Origin: Podocnemis expansa | Lineage: Eukaryota; Chordata; Testudines; Podocnemididae | DNA: 64,000 nucleotides | Assembly: GCA_007922195.1 (NCBI GenBank) | Contig: ML681967.1 | Location: forward strand, 10,644,772-10,708,771 | Direction of reading: 5' to 3' | Shown here: one piece after another, positions 34,479 through 45,015 of the stretch | How positions within the stretch are numbered: position 1 is the stretch's first letter | Layout of the letters: each line of letters starts with the position of its first letter | The notes under the pieces: generated by a model | What the model was told of the DNA's origin: nothing | The model's database searches: none | What the model saw: only the letters and a program-made list of their open reading frames with translations | Position numbers and translations under genes: made by a program

Positions 34479-34481
34479 CAT
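34326..34481 (-). CDS. PPCDC: PPCDC exon 2 (first coding exon)
   Basis: The acceptor GCTTGTAG lies directly against ATGATGG, so the first possible start codon is the first triplet of the exon and the second follows in frame. The exon encodes a Pro/Gln-rich leader, then KKYHVLVGVTGSVAALKLP and ILVSELQGIPG, ending in phase 0 at GGG before the donor GTGAGT. Confidence 0.95.
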
Positions 34482-36087
34482 CTACAAGCAAAGAGAAACA
34501 GATTTTACTAAACCTGGTTCAAACTCTGGGCTGGATTGACCCACTGACAGACATACATAGAATTTACTAATTTGCTTCCTGTCACAGGACACCAATATAA
34601 GGCCTCAAAACGCCCTTCAGTTCAGAACAATACAAACTGATCCATGAAGTGCCACACTTCTTTCCATAATCATAACATTCTGCTCCTCAGCATTTATCTA
34701 TTAATGTAAAGATGCCAGCTGGGTTAACTGTGAAATTAACTTAAATAACAATTTAGAAAATATGAAATATTATGGCTCAAAGCCCTCAATGTGCATTCAA
34801 AGTACTCAATGTGCAGAAGTGACTACTTGTGGCCGGAGGATCCATAAATGGATCTCATGGAAGAATTATGATCATCATTTGCTTTATCAGAGCACCAAGA
34901 ACCCCAATCAGGGATCAGGACCCTAATCATAGCAGGTGGGCAAAACAGAGAAACAAGGTGGAGGATGAGATAGCCATGAAGTGAACATAGGGTAGCAGAA
35001 AAGCATAAGTCACAGCTTGCTACTTTGCCTGCTAGTGCTTGCCAAGAGTGTTAATATCTTGGTTGCACTCCTTGTTCAACTAGAAAAACCTCTTCTTTTA
35101 GCATAAGTTGTGCCTACATTATCAGCCCCAATCATTCCACTTCTATTTAGAAAAAAATAATGCACAAGATGCTGGTATATTCCCCTCTAGTGATAGGCCC
35201 ACACAGAGGACAGCAGTCTACTCCTGCTATCTACTTCTCCTTTAGTTCAAGCAGTAGATGTCAGTGCTGTGGTTCAAAAACTCTTGGGTTGAACCCATGC
35301 TGATGCCCTATGCAGGCCTGGGGCTCAAATATGATTCCATACAATGGAATTTGGGAGCTGGGAGGCTATGTCTTAAATTTAGGAAATTATAGATAAAGAA
35401 CTACATTCAAAGAATATTAAAATTAGAAATTCAATCAGTCAAAGCTTAGGAAATGTTAAGAAACAAGAGGAGGAACAGAAAAATATCTATGTGCAAAATG
35501 CATTAAAGAAATACAACTACATTCTACACTACAGTAAAATAGTGATCTTGAAATGAAGACTAGTGACTTTAATGGAGTTCCATGTGTGTAGAGATCGGCC
35601 TGCACTGAGATCATTGAAGGATCAGAACCTAAGTTTCCAAAGTACAACACTCAGTTTCAGTTTGTTCAATGACTGGAGATCATCACATTATACTATAGCA
35701 GTTTTAATTTTTAAGGACAGGAGTCTTTTCAAAGAAAAGGAGAGAGATAAAATAAGTGAAGCAGAACTAGGTCCAAACATAATCCCTTTTAAAGTTATTT
35801 TTATTGGGTGTTAGTAGCAGTTTAAGGAATTACAAGCACAAAATTCTCCTGGGCATCCCTCTCCATGAGGTTATTAAATTACCAGTTAAAGTAACAAAGT
35901 GTCCACATTACTGATGAATCCTCTTCCATCTGAAACATGGCTGGTTTCATGTACCCTTTCTTCTCAACAGGGCTGAATTCACCAAGAAAACTGTAACAGC
36001 AGAACTTATAAACAATGTCTCTTTATATCCATGTTTAGAAATGTAAAACAGTTGGGCCAAATTCTGCTTTCATTTCCACCACTGCTA

Positions 36088-36372
36088 GGGTTACCAGATA
36101 CAAAAGTATGGAAAGGAGGACTGGGAAGTACAAAAAGGAGAACACTGGGCGACACATGGAGAAAATAAAGTATTAATGTAACATTCTTCTGTTTTAGGGG
36201 GCCCTGGAATGCTTCCCCCTAAAAATAGGGTGTTCCAGGGCATGCCAGCATATTTTAACCCCTGAAAGTAAAAAGCCAGACAAAAGCATGTATTTTTAAA
36301 ATGCCTGCCGGATGGAGGATGTGAAAGTAAAAAGGAGGACATGTCCTTCTTTTGCCTGACATCTGGTAACCC
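36088..36372. mobile_element. MITE, 285 bp, perfect 12-bp TIR and TA duplication
   Basis: The ends are GGGTTACCAGAT and ATCTGGTAACCC, flanked by TA at 36086-36087 and 36373-36374, fitting a Tc1/mariner-like element. The middle carries an inverted motif (CCCTGGAATGC and GTTCCAGGGCATGCC around CCTAAAAATAGGG). Confidence 0.8.
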
Positions 36373-37193
36373 TAACCAATGCTACCCTACCAACATTAAA
36401 GGAATTACACTGGTGTCACAGGACAAGTGGTATGACCTTTTCCAATAAACCTTACAACACCTCTTAAAATGTGTCCACTCATCTGATTATTCATGTAGTG
36501 TGTACACTACTGGCACACACAGAAGAGAAAGCAAATGAAGAAAACTGGAGACTGCCCCGTTAGATAAGAAAAGATCTTTTAACTTGTGTTTTCAAGAGAA
36601 ACCACCTGTATTACTGTATTCTGACAGCATCCACAATGGGCACATGAAGTAGCTCAAGCGGCGCAGGAAAGTGTAAACTGTATCCTGAGAATCTGAGATT
36701 TAATACAGAGATTTCCCAGCACCCCCTTTACACTCTCCCTAGACACCCCCAACACCCCCCCAATTGTCAGCTAGTAACAGTGTTATACCAATTTAGTGAG
36801 CACCCCCAATTTCAAGTCCTGGGGAAAATACTGCTTTAATACTAGGCTGTTTCAAGTGGTGCTTTGTAACTTTCACACAGGAATCCCTCTAAACACGGAT
36901 TCTTGCCAGGAGACCTCGTGGGACGCTCGGGGATCACTGCTGGTGGTTTAAAGGCCAGCAGGAGGCAGCAGCAGGAAAAGCCCAGCGCGCGCGCCACATC
37001 CCCGACGCATGCGCCGTGGTGTCCATGCTGGGGTTGGGTCCCTTCGCCCCGCGCGTGCCCGGAAAAGAGCAGAGCGGACGCGTCCAAGAGAAAGAGCGGG
37101 GGGGGGGGGCGCTACTTTGATCTTACAGAAATTGAGGGAGCAGAGAGCCGTGAAGCGCGGGGGGGACACGCTGAGCCCCTCTCGGCCGCTAAC

Positions 37194-37300
37194 CTGTAAC
37201 CACGGCAGCCCCACACCAGTGGTACCGGAGCACCGCCGCTCGCACCCACCCGAGTGACGTCACGCCCCACCTCCCAAACCCCGTCCCGCTCCGCTCACCC
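37194..37300 (-). other. PPCDC: PPCDC exon 1, non-coding (predicted)
   Basis: On the minus strand the CpG island leads into GGTTACAG before GTTAGC, a plausible donor with last exonic base 37194. Another possible donor, GTGAGC, lies near 37290. The first coding exon begins with an acceptor directly before the ATG, so a separate untranslated exon must exist. The transcription start is not determined. Confidence 0.45.
37255..37262. promoter_or_regulatory. CRE palindrome TGACGTCA (proximal)
   Basis: A perfect 8-bp CREB/ATF site in the PPCDC CpG island, about 60 bp upstream of the predicted exon-1 donor. Confidence 0.5.
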
Positions 37301-37365
37301 CGCAGCCAACCGCCCCTGCACTGCCGGAAGCGATCCCTCCTGTGCCGGAAACGGCCGCGAGGGGT

Positions 37366-37384
37366 GCATTGTGGGAAACGTAGT
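37366..37384 (-). promoter_or_regulatory. ZNF143/THAP11-like SBS element
   Basis: On the minus strand the site reads ACTACGTTTCCCACAATGC. It matches the known vertebrate promoter element ACTACAATTCCCAGAATGC at 16 of 19 positions. It is placed between the two CRE sites, as expected for a core-promoter element. Confidence 0.55.
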
Positions 37385-37460
37385 TCTCGCCCATTTTCCG
37401 GCGCTGGGCGCGTTCTTTTGCCTTCGCGGCCGCTCAGGCTTTTTCTTCCCGCCAAAGCAG

Positions 37461-37468
37461 TGACGTCA
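37461..37468. promoter_or_regulatory. CRE palindrome TGACGTCA (distal)
   Basis: A second perfect CREB/ATF site in the same island, about 200 bp upstream of the first. Confidence 0.5.
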
Positions 37469-37569
37469 CGCGGGCCCTGGCACGACCGCGCCAAGGTGAC
37501 TGAGGCGGGAAAGTGTCGAGAAGTGCAGCAGCCCTGCAGCCCAGCCGGGCCCCTCAGCGACTGATCTCT

Positions 37570-38599
37570 AGGCAGGGACTCTGCATTTCTCCTAGTGAAC
37601 GCCTGTGGCCCAGCACTCCTTGTAGAGCCCCACCCTGCACCACTAATAAAAACAGATAGTGCTTGAGGTGTCTGTGACACTGCCTTTCATTTCAGACATT
37701 GGTCACTGCTGTTTAAGGTAGCGTCCCATCTAAGAGGTGGGCACTGAGAACATTCCTCATTCACTGAGAAGGGAAAGCATGAAAAATATTTTGAAGTTAT
37801 CAAGAAAGGTCCTAGATCTGCTGAAGCAAAAAGTTTACCTTCCTACTGTCCAGTGTGGTATCCACATTTAATTCCTTTTGGGCAGAGCAGATGTGGCGCA
37901 ATCTAGTCTGGACAGAACTGTTGTGAGATTTGTATGAGACCACAAACTTGTGAGCATAAGTGACTCCATCTTAGCACTGTCCCTTAATATTATTTCAACC
38001 TCTAGCCTGACTAACAGAAGTACAGGGCCCCTCTCATCCTTGAACAGTCTGTAAGCAGGAGATTAAGGGAACTGCACCAGTCTCGAGGTCACCTATTAAT
38101 CAACAATTTCTCCTGTTTATTACATTCCCGGGCTCTGAGGAGCCAGCCCGACCTTCTTTACTAATTCTCCTATCTTATATGAATATGTATGAAAACTATC
38201 CCTATATGGTACTAATAAATGTATTAATCTTGTTTACCTTGAATATATTAACCATTTTTAGATTTCCTTGAATTAAGTTGTTGTAGCCTTTTAGCACCAG
38301 TCCTTCGGGATTCGGCCACACTCAGTAGCTCTGAGTGTCAAACTTGTGATTCTTCCTCCTGTTGTCTGGCTCCTTCATTGACCAGAGCAGAGAATGAGCT
38401 TTTCTCTCAACAGAACAGTGATGACATTACCCTTCTTGTATGCAAATATTACTGCAAGGGAAGGAAGTTGACATTTCCCCACCAATGTATACATATTTAC
38501 ACTGTAAAATTCTCATTTGTGCTACAGCTGTACGTTACTTCAGTCTTTTGTTTCATGACTTCAACTACAGAAGCTGCAGTGTTGTCTGTCATCCCCAGC
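37570..38599. other. Intergenic, no gene recognised
   Basis: Non-coding DNA upstream of the PPCDC promoter; no repeat family confidently recognised. Confidence 0.4.
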
Positions 38600-38607
38600 C
38601 AATAGTA

Positions 38608-38802
38608 CAGTGGTTCCCAACATTTTCTCTGCTGTGGCACACCTTGCTACCTTTAATTAATTTGAGGCACACCACCATACAGTTTCCAAATGAGCTCATG
38701 AATATTCATGAACCAATGAGCCAATCCAGAGCTGAGTAGTTTTTCAAAAAATTTTGTGGCACATCTGCTCAGGCCTGATGGCACACTGGTTGGGAAACAC
38801 TG
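38608..38802. mobile_element. hAT-type MITE, 195 bp, perfect TSD
   Basis: Begins CAGTGGTTCCCAACATTTTC and ends TGGTTGGGAAACACTG. The 8-bp duplication CAATAGTA (38600-38607 and 38803-38810) is perfect. Nearly identical in content to 53148-53338. Confidence 0.92.
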
Positions 38803-39669
38803 CAATAGTATCTTGAGCTCAGAGCAGCTCTTGTTTTGACTATTCCTTGATGTGCCCTGTGCACTGTCATGATAGTGTTCAAAGAGCTGTTGGGATTCCT
38901 TCATGGTGTGCACAACTGCAATTTTTCTTCCTTGTGTGGAGTGGAAAAGTGTTCCCACTGGTAATCAAAGAAGAATGAGACATCATTATTACATGAAATG
39001 TTGCAGTTAAAGTAATATTTTGTTTCCAACATTTTGAATCATTATAAGGCAAATGCATAGACAAGAAATGTGTGTACAATATGCTTCATCATGGTTTCAG
39101 TTCAAGGTGGAGGAATATCTATGCTGAGAATTTTAGGTTGACTTGTTTTTTCACAGAAATCTGCTCAGGAAACATGGATCGTTGTTGCTTTTTGCAGGAT
39201 ACGTTAGAGAAGATATTTGAGAAATAAAGGTACAAGACAGCTTTTGGGTAATATTTCAAATGTGTACTCGGTAAGTTGTGACATACTTGTGGCATTATAT
39301 ATATATAGATAGCAAAGGAGATTGCTACATTAGATGTGGAACAGTCATGGGGGGTGTGCACACATGCATGTGTGTACATGAGGCATGTTTAAAAAACAAA
39401 ACAAAAAACCCTTTCTTACCTTCAAAAGAAAATTTTGCAGAAAATTGACAGATTAAATCAGAGTCCTTTATTCATTCCTTCTAGATATGTGTTATATGCC
39501 AAATCTGTGCAATTTTTTCCTTGAATAATTTCCCTAAGCATTGTTCACAAACAAAGCCATTTAACAGTGTTAATGTACAGAATTACAAACATGAATTATC
39601 TGTCCACATGACATAAGTGAATCAGAGTTATGTGCATCAAGTTCCAAGGATTTGTGACTTATGTCTTAA

Positions 39670-39813
39670 GTTCCCCATCTTCATGCATCTGATAAAGTAG
39701 GATTTTCTCCCACAAAAACTCATGCGATACGTAAATTTGTTAGTCTTTATAAATGCCACCAGACTCCTTGTTTGTTTTGTTGAAGTAGACTAACATGGCT
39801 GCCCCTTTGGAAC
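39670..39813 (+). mobile_element. Penelope-like terminus fragment
   Basis: TTCATGCATCTGATAAAGTA, then TTCTCCCACAAAAACTCATG, CCAGACTCCTTGTTTG and AACATGGCTGCCCCTTTGGA. Confidence 0.75.
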
Positions 39814-40446
39814 TGAGGAAATCTGGCATCTTAGATCCCTGGAGATCAAATATCATTGCAAATAATTAGATCACCTAAGACTGTAAACAAGTACATTCAT
39901 AGTAATATGACACTCAAAAATGTTAATTAAAAAACAACAGCAAGGGTGTTCTAGAATGTATTCATAAAAAGAGAACATATTGAAACCCTCTCCTTACCTG
40001 CATAATGATGTGGATCACAGATAATTTTGGCCTAGTTTAGCTCTTTTAGAGATAATAGTTTTCTGAAATTCTGAGGAATCTGAAATGAAATATTCTTCCC
40101 AAACAGCTCTACATTCCCCTTCCCCTCTCCACTTCAGGGGGAAGGCCTGGATTCTGTACTCTGCCTCCCTTGCCTGTCACTGCTCCTCCACCATCCTGGG
40201 CTTTTATGGAGCATCCAGCTTCTCTCCACGCTCTTCAGGAGCTTGTGCTGGGCCCACATCCAGTCCTGCAATCTGGTTCCGGCGACTAGGCCCATTTTCT
40301 CCCCAACACCCTCTGTATTTGGGGGAGGCGGGGCACCTATCCCAGTCATTGACAGTAGTGGACCTGGCATAGCCCCTGCAGCCCCCTACTGTTCCCAGCT
40401 GACTCTTGCCCTGCCCTTGGAGCTAGGATGCCCCTGAGACTCCATG

Positions 40447-40586
40447 CAGGGCCAGCTTTAGGGATGGTTAGTCAGGTTGGTTGCCTTAGCATCAACTTCT
40501 AAGGGGTGCACCATTGCTCAGACATATTTTTGCTTGGATGCTCAAAGGCACCTTCCTGACTAGCAAAATACCTAAGGCCACTCCTG
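40447..40586. mobile_element. hAT-type short element
   Basis: Starts CAGGGCCAGCTTTAGGG and ends CCTAAGGCCACTCCTG, imperfect inverted ends. The flanks ACTCCATG and TCCCCATA match at 5 of 8 positions. Confidence 0.5.
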
Positions 40587-40751
40587 TCCCCATAGTGAAG
40601 ACTTTGGTGATGGGCGTTTTAGGAAAAAACCACCCACACCAGTGATCAGCAGGTAAAGGGCCTGTGGACAATCCTCCCAGGCAGGGAGCCTCACAGGAGA
40701 GACAGGCAAGAAATAACAGGGTATAAGTCAGATACCAGAGCAGAGGACAAG

Positions 40752-40880
40752 TTCCAAAGGGATAGCCATGTTAGTCTAGTTTAGCAAAACAAAAAGAGAA
40801 GTCTTGTGGCACTTTAAAGACTAACCTTTATTATTCTCATGAGCTTGTGTGGGCAAAGTTTCACTTCATCAGATGTCTGA
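40752..40880 (-). mobile_element. Penelope-like terminus fragment
   Basis: TTCCAAAGGGATAGCCATGT, then AGAAGTCTTGTGGCACTTTA and TCACTTCATCAGATGTCTGA, in the orientation opposite to 39670-39813. Confidence 0.75.
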
Positions 40881-40947
40881 GTGGAGAAAATTTACACTGA
40901 AAAAAAGCTTAGAGTATGTATGGGAGTGAAAGATAAATACTATTATT

Positions 40948-41126
40948 CAGAGCTGTAACTACGGCAGGGCCAGGGGGGCAAAGCCTCAGGCAGCGCACAG
41001 CAGTTCAATGGAGCCGTGCTATCAAAGGGGCAGCTTTCGCGATGCTGGCTTTAAGCACTGCTAACGGAAGGGGCGCATTCAGATTGGAACGCACCCCGGG
41101 CAGCAAAAACCAGTGTTACAGCTCTG
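40948..41126. mobile_element. hAT-type MITE, 179 bp, with TSD
   Basis: The ends are CAGAGCTGTAACTACGG and, inverted, CAGAGCTGTAACACTGG. The duplication is CTATTATT (40940-40947) and CTGTTATT (41127-41134). Related to the element at 18063. Confidence 0.85.
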
Positions 41127-41238
41127 CTGTTATTACATTTCACTGTGTCAGGTTGAATTACTTCAGCAAATCAAACAAGTTGTGTAGATTCAAGTACAAT
41201 ATATCAAAAAGTGGTGAGGTTGAGAAAGGTGAGAATCC

Positions 41239-42000
41239 CTGTTAGTATGAAAAACAAAGGAGTCCTGTAGTCCATTTGAAGTTTAATGTTTGTAATGAGA
41301 AAGCCTGTTCATACTTTCATTGAGACCTAGGTTGATGGCATATGTCATGAATTCTAACTCTGAAGTCTCTCTTTGAAGCTTTCATCTACACCCTATCCTA
41401 CAAGATGACCCCGCACTCTCCCAAGCCATGGGAAGCAAACCTCTCCTTGCTTATAGACAGCTCCCCAACCTTAAACTGATGGTCACCAGCAACTACAGAC
41501 CTTACAATAGAAACAGTAAGGCAGGCACATATCCCTGCAACAAAGCCCATTGCCACTGCCAACTCTGCCCACATATCAACACTAATGACATCATCATAAC
41601 AAAAAAAACAAACAAACCTCAGCTACTCCATCAGGGATTTATTCACCTGCCCGTCCACCAATGTGATATATGCCATCACATGCCAACAATGCCCTTCAAC
41701 CCCCCGCCTTAAAATGGACTGTCTCTGCACAAAAGAATAAATGGGTACAAAACTGACATCAGAAATAAGAACATTCAAAAACTGATAGGAAATCACTTTA
41801 ATTCCCCAAGGCCACTTAGTAATGGACTTATTTGTATGTATTCTCAGGTACATGAACTCTAGATCAAGGCTTCAGAGAGAGACTTCAGAGTCAGAATTCA
41901 TCTGCCAATTTGATGCCATCAACCTGGGTCTCAATGAAAGTATGAACTGGCTCTCTCATCACAAATATTAAATGGACCACAGGACTCCTCCTTTGTTTTT
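41239..42000 (+). mobile_element. Penelope-like element with inverted 3' copy at its 5' end
   Basis: From about 41395 the plus strand encodes broken PLE sequence: PILQDDPALSQAMGSKP, LLAYRQLPNLKLMVTSNYRP, GTYPCNKAHCHCQLCPHI and later SESEFICQFDAINLGLNES. The domain order matches the copy at 32792, with frameshifts in the GIY-YIG part. The first ~145 bp (41239-41386) are a reverse-complement copy of its own 3' end (41870-42010), including ACTTTCATTGAGACC and GTTGATGGCAT. No functional product expected. Confidence 0.85.
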
Positions 42001-42152
42001 CATTACTAATGGTGATTCTCATCGCTCTCAGCCTCATGACTTTCTGATAAGTTGCGTTTGAATCTATATATCTTGTTTGATTTGCTGGAGTAATCTGACC
42101 TGATGCAGTGAAATATAATCACAGGATTTATCTTCCTTTCCCATACTGTAAA

Positions 42153-42336
42153 GTTCCAGTGGAGTAGCTCTGTTAGTTACTCTAGTTCAGCAAAACAAAC
42201 AAGGAGTCCTGTGGCATTTTTAAAGACTACCAAATTTATCAAAGCAGCTGATGAAGTGCGATTTTCTCCCACAAAAGCTCATGTGATAAATAAACTTATT
42301 AGTCTTTAAAAGTGCCACAGCACTCCTTGTTTGTTT
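42153..42336. mobile_element. Penelope-like terminal hairpin (short)
   Basis: The left arm CAAGGAGTCCTGTGGCATTT is mirrored by AAAAGTGCCACAGCACTCCT, with AAGCAGCTGATGAAGTGCGA near the centre. Confidence 0.75.
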
Positions 42337-42989
42337 TCTCATACAACTCAAGACTTATCATTTACTTGAATGTTGCAGGAACCCATTTTGGCACAGCAAG
42401 GTAAACCTCATGCTTCTGCAGTCACAGCACATGCTAGCTGTGCACTAGTCAGAAAGTAGCAGTAGTGTAGGCCCAGCAGCCCATGATGTGGGATTGCTGT
42501 GAGGAAGTGAATGGTACTGGGTAGGCAGCAGCCACAAACATGGAACTGGGGTGGAGGGTGGGAGTGGGATTTTTTTTATCCTAGCTGCCACTGATGTTGC
42601 AGGGGAGCTCACACCGTAATAGTAGCAAGTCAAAGATATAAGGATCAGGAGGCAACCGGTTTTCATACACAAGCGAAGACAGTGAAATTCAGACTAAGTT
42701 GTTCTATTATAGACTCTGTATGTTCAAATCAGTGTTTAAAATTCTCAGCTAGCTGAAGTTACAGTTGGCCTTCAAAACCTAGAGACATAATTACACAACA
42801 CAAAGCAGTGGCACAGTGAGTGGATGGCTCAAATTATGAGCCACTTGAGGGCAGGAAAATAGAGATTGCCACACTAAAGCAGACCAGTGATTCATCTAGC
42901 CTGATATCTGATCGCCATCCATGCCTAGAACCAGATGATGACATAAGATTCATATTGTAAACAAAGGATTCTTTGTAACTTGTGATTTG

Positions 42990-43110
42990 AGGGACATGAA
43001 GGATCTATTACAGGAGCAGGAAAGTGAGGTTCTGTGGCCTGCAATGTTCAGGAGGTCAGGTTACATGATCACAGTGGTCCCTTCTAATCTTGAAGTCTAT
43101 GAATATGTGA
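42990..43110 (+). mobile_element. CR1-like 3' tail
   Basis: AGTGAGGTTCTGTGGCCTGC, then GATCACAGTGGTCCCTTCTA and TTGAAGTCTATGAATATG: the 3' end typical of reptile CR1 copies and of the arms of the 21272 palindrome. Confidence 0.6.
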
Positions 43111-43229
43111 TTCAAAAATCTCAAACTCAGCTTAATAAGCTTCTGGAGAGAATGGCATGATGAGACCACTTACAATGGCATGTAGCCAATCTGAGATTGC
43201 TAGCAACAAGCATCTCCAATAGCTGTTGA

Positions 43230-43500
43230 TGGGACACAAGATGGGCTGGGCTCCAAGTTACTACAGAGAATTCTTTCCCAGGTGTCTGCCTGTTGGGTCG
43301 TGCCCACATGGTCAGGATCTAACTGATTGCCACATTTGGGATCAGGAAGAAATTTCCCTGGCATGCATATCTATCTATAGGATTTTTGCCACCACTGCTC
43401 TCCTTGGCAGGCTGTTTCAGAACTTCGCTCATCTGATGGCTAGAAACCATCTAATTTCAAGCCTAAATTTCTTGACGGCCAGTTGTATTTTAGTAAGTGT
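43230..43500 (-). mobile_element. CR1 LINE fragment (antisense)
   Basis: GCCACCACTGCTCTCCTTGG, then AGGCTGTTTCAGAACTTCGC and ATGGCTAGAAACCATCTAAT: the same region as in 22380-22470. Confidence 0.65.
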
Positions 43501-44935
43501 AGCACTCTCCCTGGAGGTCTCATTCTCATCTCCTATAGTTAGAGATTGCCTTAACCAAATGTCATCACTTGCAAATGGATCATTTTTGACATGACAAAAG
43601 GTCTTTGTGGTCTTTTTCCAGCTCCTAGTCATACATCAGTGTGTCCATTACATGTAGACACTGCATCTGGCAGCCCATTGGACAACCATTAACAGACTTA
43701 GAACATCATGGGGTGTCCATCTGTCCCCCCCACTAAGGACAGGAAAGCTTGCATTACTGTTTTTTGTGCTGCAACTGCCATTCGGATAAGGAGACTTCAG
43801 TCTTAAGGCGTGTCAAACATCAACTTTTACCAGCACAAAACTCACTCAAAGCAACAAATAACATTTTCACACCTTGCTTTAGAGAATTTTTGTTTTATTG
43901 TTATTCTCCAGAATGACACTGATTTATTAGGGACAGACACGGAATGGCTCAAGGAAACAGCAGCTTTCTGAAAAGTCACAAATGGTCCAAATATTTTTAA
44001 AAAACCTGCCATTTGATTTGTTTTACGTTTTAAAAAATCCCTATGACTGTTGAGATACACTGAAAGGATAACATGGCTCCATCACTATCCTAAACTATGC
44101 TGAAACACACAGCAGTTGTAGAGGCTCTTCCATTCTCTACTGTCCAGGAGCTGAAACTCCAGCCAGAACCTGCCATGCCAGAGTATTCCTTACTATTTGT
44201 TACAGAAGTGGAACCCAACATGATTCACTGCAGATCTCACAATTAATCTTATTTTTCCTTCTCAGAAAACATATTATTAAATCCCAGATCACTTTGCTTC
44301 AGGACTGTTTATGTCACAGACTAGGCCACTCTCACCATCACCATTTGCCTCTACCAACAAATTAAAGTTGCTTGTGATGTGCAGTGTTCCAACTAGACAT
44401 GGGACTGAGCTGGAATCACACATCCAGGAATTCTTGGAGCTGTTAGGTAAGATCTGAGTACACAGATCTACACCCCTTCCTCTAATTCTGGATCTGGGCT
44501 GAATCCAAAATGCAAAGTGGCCTCTTTTTCCACACTCTTGTTTGGGTTGATGTAATCCCAAGGGGATGGAATTCTCTTCAGAGGAGACTGCCAAATTTCA
44601 GCATTCAACCTACTCTCAAACCACCATCATTTCAACCTTCACCTGACTCAGATCCAAGCATCAGCCTTCCTCTGTTCATCTCAAACACTGAGCAAGATTC
44701 TTATCCAGCACCCAAAGAGCTTTCTAGGATTTGAAAAGATTTGTTTGCATGCCATTATGGAGTCCCATATCCCTTTTCTCATCCTATACCTGGCACCACA
44801 GCCCCAAGCTATAAGGTTTATTATTTTATGCATGTGTTACAGGGGCCTGAGTGAGTTCCATAAACAGGGATTGCCTAACCATGGTGCTTTAGTTTCATTA
44901 ATCTTTAGGATACAAACTTGAATACAGCATCAGCT
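43501..44935. other. Intergenic, no gene recognised
   Basis: Non-coding DNA; open frames of up to about 100 codons (for example 44289-44594) have no recognisable content. Confidence 0.4.
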
Positions 44936-44939
44936 TAAT

Positions 44940-45015
44940 ATGTAGAAGGTCCTGGGTTAAAGCCCCAGGGGGTTGGACTTGATCTCATGAGGTCCCTTCC
45001 AACCCTATGATTCTA
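44940..45015 (+). repeat. CR1-like/SINE 3' tail
   Basis: GGGGGTTGGACTTGATCTCA, then TGAGGTCCCTTCCAACCCTA and TGATTCTATTCTA is the shared 3' tail of CR1 LINEs and the SINEs that use them. The upstream GGTCCTGGGTTAAAGCC could be a tRNA-like B box. Confidence 0.55.

Larger units (their letters stand above)
36890..37560 (-). promoter_or_regulatory. CpG-island promoter of PPCDC
   Basis: A GC- and CpG-rich block with two perfect CRE palindromes (TGACGTCA at 37255-37262 and 37461-37468), ETS-like CCGGAA cores near 37324 and 37345, and a ZNF143/THAP11-like site at 37366-37384. There is no TATA box. It lies just upstream (minus sense) of the predicted non-coding exon 1 of PPCDC. No divergent gene on the plus strand could be supported. 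Confidence 0.75.

Noticed and set aside
36842..37257. Possible divergent gene on the plus strand from the PPCDC CpG island
   Set aside because: Only short GC-rich frames; no downstream exons recognised on the plus strand.
37189..37680. Minus-strand frame of 163 codons at the PPCDC CpG island
   Set aside because: Lies in the promoter/5' UTR zone, has no recognisable content and is not in a splice-compatible arrangement with the PPCDC start.
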